Source: CAVQOB01 sp963714325
GTDB taxonomy: Bacteria; Pseudomonadota; Alphaproteobacteria; Rhizobiales; Hyphomicrobiaceae
DNA: 64,000 nt
Assembly (NCBI GenBank): GCA_963714325.1
Contig: CAVQOB010000032.1
Coordinates: 20,113 to 84,112, forward strand
Direction: 5' to 3'
Shown here: in pieces, positions 18,097 to 26,797 of the stretch
How positions within the stretch are numbered: position 1 is the first letter of the stretch
Layout of the letters: every line of letters starts with the position of its first letter
The notes under the pieces: generated by a model
The model's database searches: none
Told to the model about the DNA's origin: nothing
The model's input: only the letters and a program-made list of their open reading frames with translations
Made by a program: the position numbers and the translations under genes

Positions 18097-18753
18097 ATGA
18101 GCCCGAAGCATTTCCTCTACGTCGCCGATCCGCTGTGCTCTTGGTGCTACGGATTTGCTCCGGTGGTCGAGCAACTGGCCGAGCATTTCGAAGGCCGCCT
18201 GCCCGTACAACTTGTGATGGGTGGATTGCGCGCCGGCAACACAAACGCCATGCGTAAGGAAGACAAGGACTACATCCGCAACGCTTGGACCCGTGTCAAT
18301 GCCGCGACCGGGCAGCCGTTCGATCATACCTTCTTCGACCGCGAGGGCTTCGTCTATGACACCGAACCCGCATGCCGCGCGGTTGTCACTGCACGCATCC
18401 TCAAGCCGAGCATGGCGCTCCCTTTCAAATCACGCATCAGCCGGGCCTTTTACGCTGAAAATCGCGACATGACGGCTACTAATGAGATTGTTGCCGTCGC
18501 CGAGGAAGCCGGATTCGATGCTGGCAAGTTCCACGATACGTTCCTGGCACCTGACACCCGCAACGAAACGTTCCGCGATTTTCTCACCGCCAAGGACATG
18601 GGCATCGAAGGCTTTCCTTGCCTTGCCGCCGGCAGCGAGAGCGAGGGCTTCGCGTTGATTACCAACGGTTATCGCCCGATCGACGGCATGATCGAGGGCA
18701 TCGAGAAGTGGCTCAAGTCTGGCGCCGTACTGCAGGCAGCGAACAGCAATTGA
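18097..18753 (+). CDS. DsbA family protein (thioredoxin-like oxidoreductase)
   Basis: 218 residues without a signal peptide. YVADPLCSWCYGFAPVV at residues ~8-24 contains the CxxC active site (CSWC) of cytoplasmic DsbA/FrnE-like proteins, followed by the helical insertion and the cis-Pro segment GIEGFPCLAAG. Such proteins are dithiol/disulfide oxidoreductases or glutathione-dependent isomerases; the CSWC form fits the first. CAAGGAG precedes the ATG. It leads two further genes on the same strand after a 49-base gap, with no terminator seen, so it may share their message. Confidence 0.85.
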   Translation: MSPKHFLYVADPLCSWCYGFAPVVEQLAEHFEGRLPVQLVMGGLRAGNTNAMRKEDKDYIRNAWTRVNAATGQPFDHTFFDREGFVYDTEPACRAVVTARILKPSMALPFKSRISRAFYAENRDMTATNEIVAVAEEAGFDAGKFHDTFLAPDTRNETFRDFLTAKDMGIEGFPCLAAGSESEGFALITNGYRPIDGMIEGIEKWLKSGAVLQAANSN

Positions 18754-18802
18754 TATATTTGGCCCATACGGGGCACGGGCTGAATGGAAGGCGGGTGGAA
18801 CC

Positions 18803-20209
18803 ATGAGCTCTCGGATCGGCGTCGTTGCACTGGCACGACCCACCTTCGACGTCCCCTTCGCCGAACAGATAGCGGCGCAAGCGTTCGCGGCGCTCGACGC
18901 TGCAGGGATCAAGATGGTCGGCCCCCGCACCCTGCAGTTCGATGCGGCAGCTGCCAAGGCCGCCATGACCGAGATCGACAAGTTGGGTGTTGACCGATTG
19001 CTGCTGCTGCAGGTCACCTTCACCGACGCGACGATGACCGTGGAGCTGGCCAAGGCCGTCCATGCGCCGCTCGCGATCTGGGCGTTTCCCGAACCCCGCG
19101 CAGGGGGACGATTGCGGCTCAATTCGTTCTGCGGGTTGAATCTCGCCCTGCACGCGCTCGGTCGTGCGGAGAAGTCAGCAAGTTATCTCTATAGTGCGCC
19201 CACTGCAGCCAACATCACCTCCGCATTGCGCGAGCTGGTCGATCAGCCACCACGTGCAATGCCGAAGGGCAAGCCGCCATTAGTGCCCAAGGCGCACGAA
19301 ATGGACACCGGGCAGCGCGCGGTCAGAAAACTGCGCGCGACGACGATCGGTCTGGTCGGCGAGCATCCCGCTGGCTTCGACACTTGCCGCTTCGACGCCG
19401 CCGCATTGCAGAGCTTAGCGGGCGTCACCGTTGCCCGCATCGGATTGCCGGAGTTGTTCGAGCGCGCCAAAGCCGTCGAGGTTAGCGATGCCGACGATCT
19501 GGTCCACGAGATAAGTGGGCGTCTGCAGGGCGTCGCCGAACTCGACCAGTCGCAGCTCGAAAAATCGATGCGCGTCTATGCGGCGCTCAATGCCCTGGCA
19601 GAGGAGAAAAATTGCAGCGCCATGGCGGTTCGCTGCTGGCCGGAGATGTTCACCGAGTACGGCTGCGCCGCTTGTGGTCCGATGGCCATGCTCAACGGGC
19701 AGAAGATTCCTGCCGCTTGCGAAGCCGACGTTTACGGCGCGCTCACCGCACGGCTGTTGCAGGAGATCGCGGGCGAGCCATCATGGCTGGTCGACATCGT
19801 CGACATGGATCCTGCGACCGACACCGGCGTTTTTTGGCATTGCGGATCGGCGCCGCTGTCGATGTGCGATCCACAATTCAAGCCGGAGGCGCAGATCCAT
19901 TCCAATCGCCGGATGCCGCTGCTTTATCAGTTCCCGCTGAAGCCCGGCCGCATCACCATCGCCCGCATCTCTCAAGCCCGCAACGAAACCAAGATGATCG
20001 TCGGGAGCGGCACCGTTGTGCGCGCGCCACTGAGCTTCACCGGCACCAGCGCCGTCGTGCGGTTCGATGGCGGCGCGGAAAACGCAACGCGCGGGCTGCT
20101 TGACCATGCGCTCGAACATCATGTCGCGATCTGCTATGGCGATCATCAGGGGGCGGTGGCGGCAGCCGGACAGAGGCTAGGCCTGCCCATTGTAGCATTG
20201 ACGGGTTGA
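18803..20209 (+). CDS. L-fucose/L-arabinose isomerase-fold protein
   Basis: 468 residues. Overall plan resembles the fucose isomerase family: an N-terminal Rossmann-like half (VDRLLLLQVTFTDATMTVEL, APLAIWAFPEP), a central domain with RCWPEMFTEYGCAACGPMAM and ACEADVYGALTARLL, and a C-terminal beta domain with FWHCGSAPLSM and the closing HHVAICYGD. The Glu and Asp expected for metal binding have counterparts in CEADVYG and DMD. I recognise the fold from these motifs, not a specific enzyme. It overlaps no neighbour but a Gfo/Idh/MocA dehydrogenase follows after seven bases, which suggests a joint role in sugar or polyol conversion. Confidence 0.75.
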   Translation: MSSRIGVVALARPTFDVPFAEQIAAQAFAALDAAGIKMVGPRTLQFDAAAAKAAMTEIDKLGVDRLLLLQVTFTDATMTVELAKAVHAPLAIWAFPEPRAGGRLRLNSFCGLNLALHALGRAEKSASYLYSAPTAANITSALRELVDQPPRAMPKGKPPLVPKAHEMDTGQRAVRKLRATTIGLVGEHPAGFDTCRFDAAALQSLAGVTVARIGLPELFERAKAVEVSDADDLVHEISGRLQGVAELDQSQLEKSMRVYAALNALAEEKNCSAMAVRCWPEMFTEYGCAACGPMAMLNGQKIPAACEADVYGALTARLLQEIAGEPSWLVDIVDMDPATDTGVFWHCGSAPLSMCDPQFKPEAQIHSNRRMPLLYQFPLKPGRITIARISQARNETKMIVGSGTVVRAPLSFTGTSAVVRFDGGAENATRGLLDHALEHHVAICYGDHQGAVAAAGQRLGLPIVALTG

Positions 20210-20216
20210 GGGCGAA

Positions 20217-21344
20217 ATGACCCAGCAATTGCGTTATGGCATCATTGGTGCCGGTATGATGGCGCGGGAGCACATCCGCAACCTCGCGCTCATTCCTGGC
20301 TCCGTCGTCACGGCGATTGCTGATCCAGACGCCGGATCGTGTGCGCAGACGGCCACCGCCGCTGGCGGATCGGTCGGCGGATCAGTCAAAGTGTTCGACA
20401 CAGCGGCCGGATTGCTCGCCTCCGGGCTCGTTGACGCCCTGATCATCGCCAGCCCGAATGATACGCACGCAGGCCTTCTCCATCAGATCTTCGCCGCCAA
20501 GCGGGCCTTCCCCATCCTCGTCGAGAAACCGGTCTGCACGCGGCCTGAGGATATCGCGCCGCTCGCCGCCGCCGCGAAGGCCCATGCTGCGCCGATCTGG
20601 GTGGCGATGGAATACCGCTACATGCCGCCGGTCGCCGAGCTGATCAGGGAAGTCCGCCAAGGCACCATCGGCAAGCTACAGATGTTCTCGATCCGCGAGC
20701 ACCGATTTCCCTTCCTGCCCAAGGTCGGCGATTGGAACCGCTTCAACGAGCGCACAGGCGGCACCATGGTCGAGAAGTGCTGCCACTTCTTCGATCTGAT
20801 GCGGCTGGTCGTCGATGACGAGCCCGTCCGCGTCTATCGCTCGGGCGCCGCCGACGTCAATCACCGTGACGAGCGCTATGGCGGCCGCACGCCCGACATC
20901 GTCGATAACGCCTTCACCATCGTCGACTTCAAGAACGGCGCGCGCGCGGCGCTGGATCTGTGCATGTTCGCCGAGGGCGCCTACTTCCAGGAAGCGATCG
21001 CCGCCACCGGCGACAAGGCCCGTGTCGAAGCCTTTGTGCCGGGTGTCGCCCGCTTCTGGCAGGACGGCAGAACCGAACGCGAAGCCGAACTCGAGATCAG
21101 TCCCCGCTCACCGCAGGCGCCGGTGCGCCGCAAGGTTCACGTCGATGCGGCCATCCTCAGGGCTGGTGACCACCACGGCTCGACCTATTATCAGCACCTC
21201 GGCTTCCGCCGCGCCGTGCTCGACGGCGGCCCGGTTGAGGTGACCATGCAGGACGGCCTGAAAGCAGTGGCCATCGGGTTGGCCGCCGAACGCTCGATCC
21301 GTGAGCATCGCGCGGTGGTGATCCATGGTTGGGACATCCAGTAG
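20217..21344 (+). CDS. Gfo/Idh/MocA family oxidoreductase
   Basis: 375 residues. YGIIGAGMMAREHIRNLALI is the NAD(P) Rossmann motif, ILVEKPVCTRPED carries the conserved EKP Lys, and EHRFPFLPKVGDWNRF with GGTMVEKCCHFFDLMRL supplies the conserved Asp/His region of the C-terminal domain. Members oxidise or reduce sugars, inositols and related compounds. It begins seven bases after the isomerase-like gene, and both are probably in one operon. The exact substrate is not evident. Confidence 0.9.
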   Translation: MTQQLRYGIIGAGMMAREHIRNLALIPGSVVTAIADPDAGSCAQTATAAGGSVGGSVKVFDTAAGLLASGLVDALIIASPNDTHAGLLHQIFAAKRAFPILVEKPVCTRPEDIAPLAAAAKAHAAPIWVAMEYRYMPPVAELIREVRQGTIGKLQMFSIREHRFPFLPKVGDWNRFNERTGGTMVEKCCHFFDLMRLVVDDEPVRVYRSGAADVNHRDERYGGRTPDIVDNAFTIVDFKNGARAALDLCMFAEGAYFQEAIAATGDKARVEAFVPGVARFWQDGRTEREAELEISPRSPQAPVRRKVHVDAAILRAGDHHGSTYYQHLGFRRAVLDGGPVEVTMQDGLKAVAIGLAAERSIREHRAVVIHGWDIQ

Positions 21345-21496
21345 CCCCCTATCGACAAATCCGCTGCATTCGGCTAAATCCCCGCATCTTCCCCGAGCTG
21401 TGGGTTGCGCCCGAATGGGCTGCATGAGCTGCCGCGATCCCCTGAGATCAGTGTGCTGGCTCCTCTGCGATGTTGAATTTACAAGGAAAAACAAAG

Positions 21497-22195
21497 ATGA
21501 ACATCATTCAGCAGATCGAAAAAGAGCAGATGGATGCGGTGCTTGCCAAGCGCAATGTGCCGGAATTTTCAGCTGGCGACACCGTCAAAGTGATGGTGCG
21601 GGTGATCGAGGCGGTCGAAGCCGATCCCAAGGACAAGAAAAAGAAGGCGGCGACCAAGCCGGCGACGGCGGCCCGCCTGCAGGCCTATGAAGGCGTAGTG
21701 ATCGCGCGCGATGGCGGCGGCATCAACGAGAGCTTCACGGTTCGCAAGATTTCCTACGGCGAAGGCGTCGAGCGCGTTTTCCCGATCTATTCGCCCTTCA
21801 TCGCCGAGATCGAAGTGGTGCGCCGCGGCTCGGTCCGCCGTGCGAAGCTCTATTACCTGCGCGATCGTCGCGGCAAAGCGGCGCGCATTTTCGAACGGAC
21901 CGATGCGCGCGCCAAGCGCCTCAACGCAGCATTCAAGGGCTTCAAGAAACCGAAGGGCAACCCCGACGACCTCACGCGCATTTCCGGTATCACGCCGGAA
22001 GTGGCCGGCCGGCTCAATGGCATCGGCGTCATCAAGTTCGACCAGATCGCCAACTTCTCGGACGATGATATGGCCAATGTCGAGGACACGCTCAACATCG
22101 GCGGCGCCATCCAGAAGAACGATTGGATCGGTCAGGCTCGCGCACTGATCACCGAAGCGACGGCCAACGAAGCGCCAGCCGACGCCAAAGCATAA
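21497..22195 (+). CDS. rplS: 50S ribosomal protein L19 with internal insertion and helix-hairpin-helix tail
   Basis: 232 residues, about twice the usual L19. The L19 core is clear (SAGDTVKV near residue 25, YEGVVIARDGGGINESFTVR, SYGEGVERVFPIYSP, RRAKLYYLRDRRGKAARI). A Lys/Ala-rich insert of ~20 residues (about 42-60) interrupts a strand junction near the start. After residue ~125 comes a linker and a domain DDLTRISGITPEVAGRLNGI to about residue 220 that matches the helix-hairpin-helix module alphaproteobacteria also carry on L21 and NuoE. AAGGA precedes the ATG at 21497; the in-frame codons upstream lack a site. A terminator follows at 22247. Confidence 0.93.
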   Translation: MNIIQQIEKEQMDAVLAKRNVPEFSAGDTVKVMVRVIEAVEADPKDKKKKAATKPATAARLQAYEGVVIARDGGGINESFTVRKISYGEGVERVFPIYSPFIAEIEVVRRGSVRRAKLYYLRDRRGKAARIFERTDARAKRLNAAFKGFKKPKGNPDDLTRISGITPEVAGRLNGIGVIKFDQIANFSDDDMANVEDTLNIGGAIQKNDWIGQARALITEATANEAPADAKA

Positions 22196-22246
22196 GGGTC
22201 CGGCGCTCAACTGATCGTGCGCCAGTCCTGATACCGCTGAACTAGA

Positions 22247-22277
22247 AAACGCCCGGTTGATCGCTGGGCGTTTTTTA
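22247..22277. terminator. Bidirectional Rho-independent terminator after rplS
   Basis: Stem AAACGCCC (22247-22254) pairs with GGGCGTTT (22266-22273) around an 11-base loop and continues into a T run to 22276. On the other strand the same stem runs into TTTTC, so it can also end transcription of the convergent OmpA gene, whose stop is 27 bases away. Confidence 0.88.
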
Positions 22278-22303
22278 GTTTGTTGGATTTGCAGTCCGCT
22301 GAT

Positions 22304-23905
22304 TTACGGCGTCACCACGAATTCGATGCGCCGGTTTTTGGCGCGGTTTTCCTCAGTATCGTTGGCAGCGATCGGCTTGGTCCGGCCGTAGCCTATCGCC
22401 GTGAAGCGTTTGCCGCCGATGCCAGCGCGGGTGAGATAATTGACCACTGCCTGCGCGCGTTCGTCTGACAACACCTGGTCCCCGTCGGCAGTGCCGGTCG
22501 CGTCGGCATGCCCTTCGATGACGATCCTGCCGGTCGCGCAGGATTTGATGGCGATGACGACACGATCCAGAACAGCGGCGCCTTCCCGTGTGATCACCGC
22601 GGCTCCGGTTCGGAAGCGAATGGCCTCGGATTGGACTGCGGTATTAATCGCGTCCTGGCAGAGTTTCGTCTCCGCCTTCTGCTTTTCTGCCGCCGCTGCC
22701 AACGCCGCGGCACGCTTGGCCTCCGCGTCCATTGCCACCCGGCGCTCGGCGTCAGTCATGATCGCTGCAACGAACTCAATGCGTCTGTTCTCCGCGCGGC
22801 CTTCAACCGTTTCGTTGGACGCAATTGGCTTGGCCGAACCGACGTCAACACCAGCGATGCGCCAACTTTCGATACCGGTCTTGGTCAGATAAGTAACAAC
22901 CGCCTCTGCGCGCTTGTTGGAGAGTTCCTTGTTCTTGTCCGCATCGCCACTGGAGTCCGTATGCCCCTCGACGCTTAATCGAGCGTTAGGGCAGGCCTTC
23001 GCGGCAGCGGCCACCCGATCGAGTGCCGGCGAACTGTCGGCCGTCAGCGCGGCGCTCCCAGTCGCAAACCGGATGACGCCGGATTTGCTGGCCGTGGTGA
23101 TGGTCTCTTGACAGACGGCGAGCTCGGCCTTGCGTTTGGCGTCGGCCTCGGCTGCAGCTTTGGCCAGCGCCTCGGCATCGGCCTTGCGCTTCGCCTCGGC
23201 GGCGACGGCGGCGGCCCGCGCTAGCGCCTCAGCTTCGGCTGCAGCCTTGGTCTGCGCTTCGGCTTCCGATTTGCGCTTGGCTTCAGCTTCGGCGGCGGCT
23301 CTCGCCTGCGCTTCGGCGCGTCGCTTGGCTTCCGCTTCTTCGGCGGCACGCTTTTGCGCGACCTCAGCTTCGAGGGCTGCCATCGGCGAACCCGTCGGCA
23401 TCGGAATGGGCGGCAGCACGATGGAGCCGGGCTGCGCGACAGGTGGGGGTGGTGCCGGAACAACGGGCGCAGCAACTGGTGCCATGACAGCCGATGGAGG
23501 AGGTGGTGCCGGTGGTGGCACCGATGGTGGTGGTGGCGCTGCAACGACAATGGGTCGGGGCGGCGGCACGGCTTCCCCGGGCGTGTGGGCCGTTTTCACC
23601 GCACTCTTGTCGATATTGCGCTCTGCGGCGTCGTCAATGCAATCACCAAGCAGGCGCCAGCTGCGGTCCTCGGGGCGGCGGATCTGGTCCAGGCAGATTT
23701 TGCGGATCGCGTCGGGCACGAACGCCCAACTTCCGCTGACGGTTTTCAAGGCGCGGCCTTCAAAGGCCGAACAATAGCCCGTTGCGCTGTCTTTGCTGCA
23801 GATCTCCAGGATCTTCCAGTCCGGCAATGGCAATGCCTGCGCCAATGCAGCCTCTGGCAATGCCAGGACACACGTCATCATCAAGCCGAAGCTCACGGTC
23901 TTCAT
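22304..23905 (-). CDS. Envelope protein with two tandem OmpA domains and coiled-coil
   Basis: 533 residues: signal peptide (~1-23), a Cys-containing domain of ~90 residues, a Pro-rich linker, an Ala/Lys/Glu-rich coiled-coil of about 90 residues built from near repeats of AEAEAKRKAEA type, a first OmpA domain (VIRFATGSAAL, LSVEGHTDSSGDADKN, GRAENRRIEFV), a short second coiled-coil, and a second OmpA domain (IRFRTGAAVI, IVIEGHADATGTADGD, NRAKNRRIEFV). Each OmpA domain keeps the Asp and Arg that bind diaminopimelate in peptidoglycan. The protein would link the envelope to the wall at two points. Start at 23905 has GGGGAGAG upstream. Confidence 0.87.
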   Translation of the reverse strand: MKTVSFGLMMTCVLALPEAALAQALPLPDWKILEICSKDSATGYCSAFEGRALKTVSGSWAFVPDAIRKICLDQIRRPEDRSWRLLGDCIDDAAERNIDKSAVKTAHTPGEAVPPPRPIVVAAPPPPSVPPPAPPPPSAVMAPVAAPVVPAPPPPVAQPGSIVLPPIPMPTGSPMAALEAEVAQKRAAEEAEAKRRAEAQARAAAEAEAKRKSEAEAQTKAAAEAEALARAAAVAAEAKRKADAEALAKAAAEADAKRKAELAVCQETITTASKSGVIRFATGSAALTADSSPALDRVAAAAKACPNARLSVEGHTDSSGDADKNKELSNKRAEAVVTYLTKTGIESWRIAGVDVGSAKPIASNETVEGRAENRRIEFVAAIMTDAERRVAMDAEAKRAAALAAAAEKQKAETKLCQDAINTAVQSEAIRFRTGAAVITREGAAVLDRVVIAIKSCATGRIVIEGHADATGTADGDQVLSDERAQAVVNYLTRAGIGGKRFTAIGYGRTKPIAANDTEENRAKNRRIEFVVTP

Positions 23906-24092
23906 CGGCGTCTCTCCCCAATCCCCGAGTTTTAATGATAGTATTCCATAGTTTGCGCGGCAACGCATTTGCTTTAAGTTCAGCGTTGAGTGCCGTTCGT
24001 GCAGGGGCGGACCGATCGCCTGCTACAGGCAAAGACATCAATTATTCCGGGTTCATCGACCCGGTTTGGGAACACAACCCGGCAAGAAGGCC

Positions 24093-24932
24093 ATGACGCG
24101 ACAAATGCCTAAGGGCGAAAACGCCAAATCGGGCTCTGGTGAGGCTGCGATTCCGTTGCATGGCCCTGAAGCCTTCGCCGCCATGTTGAGGGCTGGCCAA
24201 TTGGCCGCAGCGACGCTCGATATGCTGACTGAACACGTGCGCCCGGGCGTCTCCACCGAGCACATTGACGATTTGATCCTCGCTTATGCCCTCGATCACA
24301 AAGCATTGCCGGCGACATTGAATTATCGTGGCTACACGAAGTCCAGTTGCACCTCGATCAATCATGTGGTCTGCCACGGGATACCAGGGCCGAAGCCGCT
24401 GCGCGAAGGCGATATCGTCAACATTGATGTAACACTGATTGTTGACGGCTGGCATGGCGATACCAGCCGGATGTACGCGGTCGGGCAGGTGCCGCGGAAA
24501 GCCGAGCGGCTGATGGACGTAACGCACGAGGCATTGATGCGCGGCGTCAACGCTGTTCGGCCTGGTGCAACGACCGGCGATATCGGTCACGCCATTCAAT
24601 CCTTTGCTGAGGCCGAACGCTGCTCCGTCGTGCGGGATTTTTGCGGCCATGGACTCGGCCAAGTCTTCCACGACCGGCCGAACATCCTGCACTACGGCGA
24701 ACCCGGCGAAGGCATCGTCCTTGAGGCCGGCATGCTCTTCACCATTGAGCCGATGATCAATCTCGGCAAACCGCACGTGAAGCTGCTCGCCGACGGCTGG
24801 ACGGCGGTCACGCGCGATCGCGAACTCTCCGCACAATTCGAGCACACCGTTGGTGTGACCAAGACTGGCTGTCAGGTGTTTACCTATTCGCCAGCCGGTT
24901 TCCATAAACCGCCTTATCGCGTGGCGGCATGA
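24093..24932 (+). CDS. map: Methionine aminopeptidase, type I
   Basis: 279 residues. The five metal ligands of the pita-bread fold are in place: NIDVTLIVDGWHGDTSRM (two Asp), CGHGLGQVFHDRP (His), LFTIEPMI (Glu) and SAQFEHTVGV (Glu); HVVCHGIPGPKPL carries the catalytic His. It removes initiator Met from new proteins. The ATG at 24093 follows AAGG; a TTG nine codons upstream lacks a ribosome site. radC follows after 32 bases on the same strand, a common pairing in alphaproteobacteria. Confidence 0.94.
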   Translation: MTRQMPKGENAKSGSGEAAIPLHGPEAFAAMLRAGQLAAATLDMLTEHVRPGVSTEHIDDLILAYALDHKALPATLNYRGYTKSSCTSINHVVCHGIPGPKPLREGDIVNIDVTLIVDGWHGDTSRMYAVGQVPRKAERLMDVTHEALMRGVNAVRPGATTGDIGHAIQSFAEAERCSVVRDFCGHGLGQVFHDRPNILHYGEPGEGIVLEAGMLFTIEPMINLGKPHVKLLADGWTAVTRDRELSAQFEHTVGVTKTGCQVFTYSPAGFHKPPYRVAA

Positions 24933-24964
24933 AACGGCACCTTTAGCAGGAGCAGGCGAACAGT

Positions 24965-25762
24965 ATGACGCGGCGGCGTAAGGGGTTTCACGAGGGCGAT
25001 GCCGATGGCGAGGCACAGGCACCGTCGTTGCAGGCGAGTTTTCTTGAAACTCACACGCTTGAACGTCAGCCCGCTGCAGCGTCGGCAGAAATTGATGGAA
25101 AACTCGGCCATCGCGACCGCTTGCGGATGCGCTTTCGTCAGGGCGGCGCCGACGCGATGCCCGATTACGAAGTGTTGGAGATGATCCTGTTCCGCGTTTT
25201 TCCGCGCGGCGACACCAAGCCGCTCGCTAAAAAACTATTGGCCAAGTTCGGCACATTCGCAGAAGTGATCAACGCGCCGGATGAGCGGCTACTCGAGGTC
25301 GAAGGCATCGGCGAGCGCGCCATTGGCGAGCTCAAGTTCATCCGTGCAGCGGCGTTGCGGCTGATGCGCGGTGAAATCATCAACAAGGTCGTGTTGGGCT
25401 CATGGAACGCGGTGCTCGACTACTGCCGTGCCGCGCAAGGCTTCGATCAGCGCGAGGCGTTCCGGATTCTATTTCTCGATAAGCGCAATCAATTGATCGC
25501 CGACGAAGTGCAGCAATATGGCACCGTTGATCACACACCGGTTTACGTCCGCGAAGTGGTCAAGCGGGCGCTGGAGCTGGCCGCAACGGCCATCATCCTC
25601 GTGCATAATCATCCCTCCGGCGACCCAACGCCATCGCGGGCCGACATCGACATGACCAAGCGCATCATCGATGCGGCGCGGCCGCTCGGAATCGACGTCC
25701 ACGATCACATTATCGTCGGCCGGCAGGGCCACGCGAGTTTGAAGGCGTTGCGGCTGATGTAG
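24965..25762 (+). CDS. radC: RadC family protein (JAB/MPN domain)
   Basis: 265 residues. The N-terminal ~130 residues hold a helix-hairpin-helix-like section (LLEVEGIGERAIGELK), and the C-terminal part is the MPN/JAMM domain with ILVHNHPSGDPTPSRADIDM, supplying the zinc-binding His-x-His and Asp. The family was once tied to DNA repair but its role is unsettled; the zinc fold predicts a hydrolase. The first ~40 residues are low-complexity and variable. GGAG lies 10-12 bases before the ATG. Convergent with livM. Confidence 0.92.
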   Translation: MTRRRKGFHEGDADGEAQAPSLQASFLETHTLERQPAAASAEIDGKLGHRDRLRMRFRQGGADAMPDYEVLEMILFRVFPRGDTKPLAKKLLAKFGTFAEVINAPDERLLEVEGIGERAIGELKFIRAAALRLMRGEIINKVVLGSWNAVLDYCRAAQGFDQREAFRILFLDKRNQLIADEVQQYGTVDHTPVYVREVVKRALELAATAIILVHNHPSGDPTPSRADIDMTKRIIDAARPLGIDVHDHIIVGRQGHASLKALRLM

Positions 25763-25780
25763 CGCCGTGATGCGCCTCGG

Positions 25781-26797
25781 TTATCGCCTTTGCCAACGCT
25801 CCATCAGCGTGCCGAGAATGCCCTTCGGCATGTAGATAATGAACAGGATCAGCAGTAGGCCGTAGATGGCGCTGTCGAGTGCGAGGGCAGCCGAGCCGAG
25901 CAGTGATTTGAGGCCAGCCGAGCTTTGGATGGCGACGCGCAAGCCTTCCGACAGTACCTGCGTGAAAAGCGCGCCAACGGTCGGTCCCAGCATCACCCAC
26001 ATCCCGCCCGAGACAACGGCGAACACCATATTGAGCGACGTGCCGAGTCCGGCGATGGTATCGGGCCCGATGTACATCTGGTACTGGCCAAAGATGGCGC
26101 CACCGAGCGCGCACATGCCAGCCGACAGCGCGGTGATTTTTAATTTCTCCCGCGTCACATCGATGCCGACGGATGCGGCCGCATCTTCGTCCTGGCTTGC
26201 CGCGTCCAGTGCGTAACGATCCATGCTCTGATCGACGCGCCGCCAGACATACAAGCCGAACAGCCAGAGCGCAAAGACGATGTAGTAGGACAAGAATCGG
26301 TCCGGTTCGAACTGCATGGCGTAGAGGGATAGCCCATCGCCATAGCGCTTGGGCTGTGTGCCCAGCGAGCCGCCAGTGTAGTCACGCAGACCGACGATGC
26401 ACAGCCGCACGAACTCGGTCAGCGCCAATGTCAGCAGGCCAAAATAATGCCCGGTGATGCGCAACCGGAAACAGGGGTATCCGACCAACACGCCGACAAT
26501 GGTTGCCATCACAATCGCAATGGGAATGCCGATCCAAGGCGAAATTCCGGCAGAATTCCACAGCAGCACGGTGACGTAGGCACCGATCCCCGTGAACGCG
26601 CCGTGGCCGAGCGACGTCAACCCGAATCGGCCCATCAGCGACCAGCCCGTGTAGATGAAGGCCCAAAGCAGGATCTGGATCATCAGATGCAGGTAGTATT
26701 TTTCCGAACCGCTGAAAAACATGCGCACCAGCAGCGGCAATGCGGCAACGACCAACAGGCCGCCGATCGCCGCGGGCGATAATCGCAGGCCGCTCAT
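25781..26797 (-). CDS. Branched-chain amino acid-type ABC transporter permease (LivM)
   Basis: 338 residues with about ten hydrophobic segments. LTSLGHGAFTGIGAYVTVLL and the late loop DEDAAASVGIDVTREKLKITALSAGM (EAA-like coupling helix) identify the LivM-type inner-membrane permease. The start at 26797 (MSGLRLSP) overlaps the livH stop in ATGA; a longer open frame upstream to 27193 is read-through of the livH region and not part of the protein. Works with LivH as the membrane pore of the uptake system encoded here. Confidence 0.92.
   Translation of the reverse strand: MSGLRLSPAAIGGLLVVAALPLLVRMFFSGSEKYYLHLMIQILLWAFIYTGWSLMGRFGLTSLGHGAFTGIGAYVTVLLWNSAGISPWIGIPIAIVMATIVGVLVGYPCFRLRITGHYFGLLTLALTEFVRLCIVGLRDYTGGSLGTQPKRYGDGLSLYAMQFEPDRFLSYYIVFALWLFGLYVWRRVDQSMDRYALDAASQDEDAAASVGIDVTREKLKITALSAGMCALGGAIFGQYQMYIGPDTIAGLGTSLNMVFAVVSGGMWVMLGPTVGALFTQVLSEGLRVAIQSSAGLKSLLGSAALALDSAIYGLLLILFIIYMPKGILGTLMERWQRR

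Noticed and set aside
23130..23777. 215-residue Ser/Ala-rich plus-strand frame
   Set aside because: Mirror of the coiled-coil and Pro-rich parts of the OmpA protein; low complexity produces long shadow frames.
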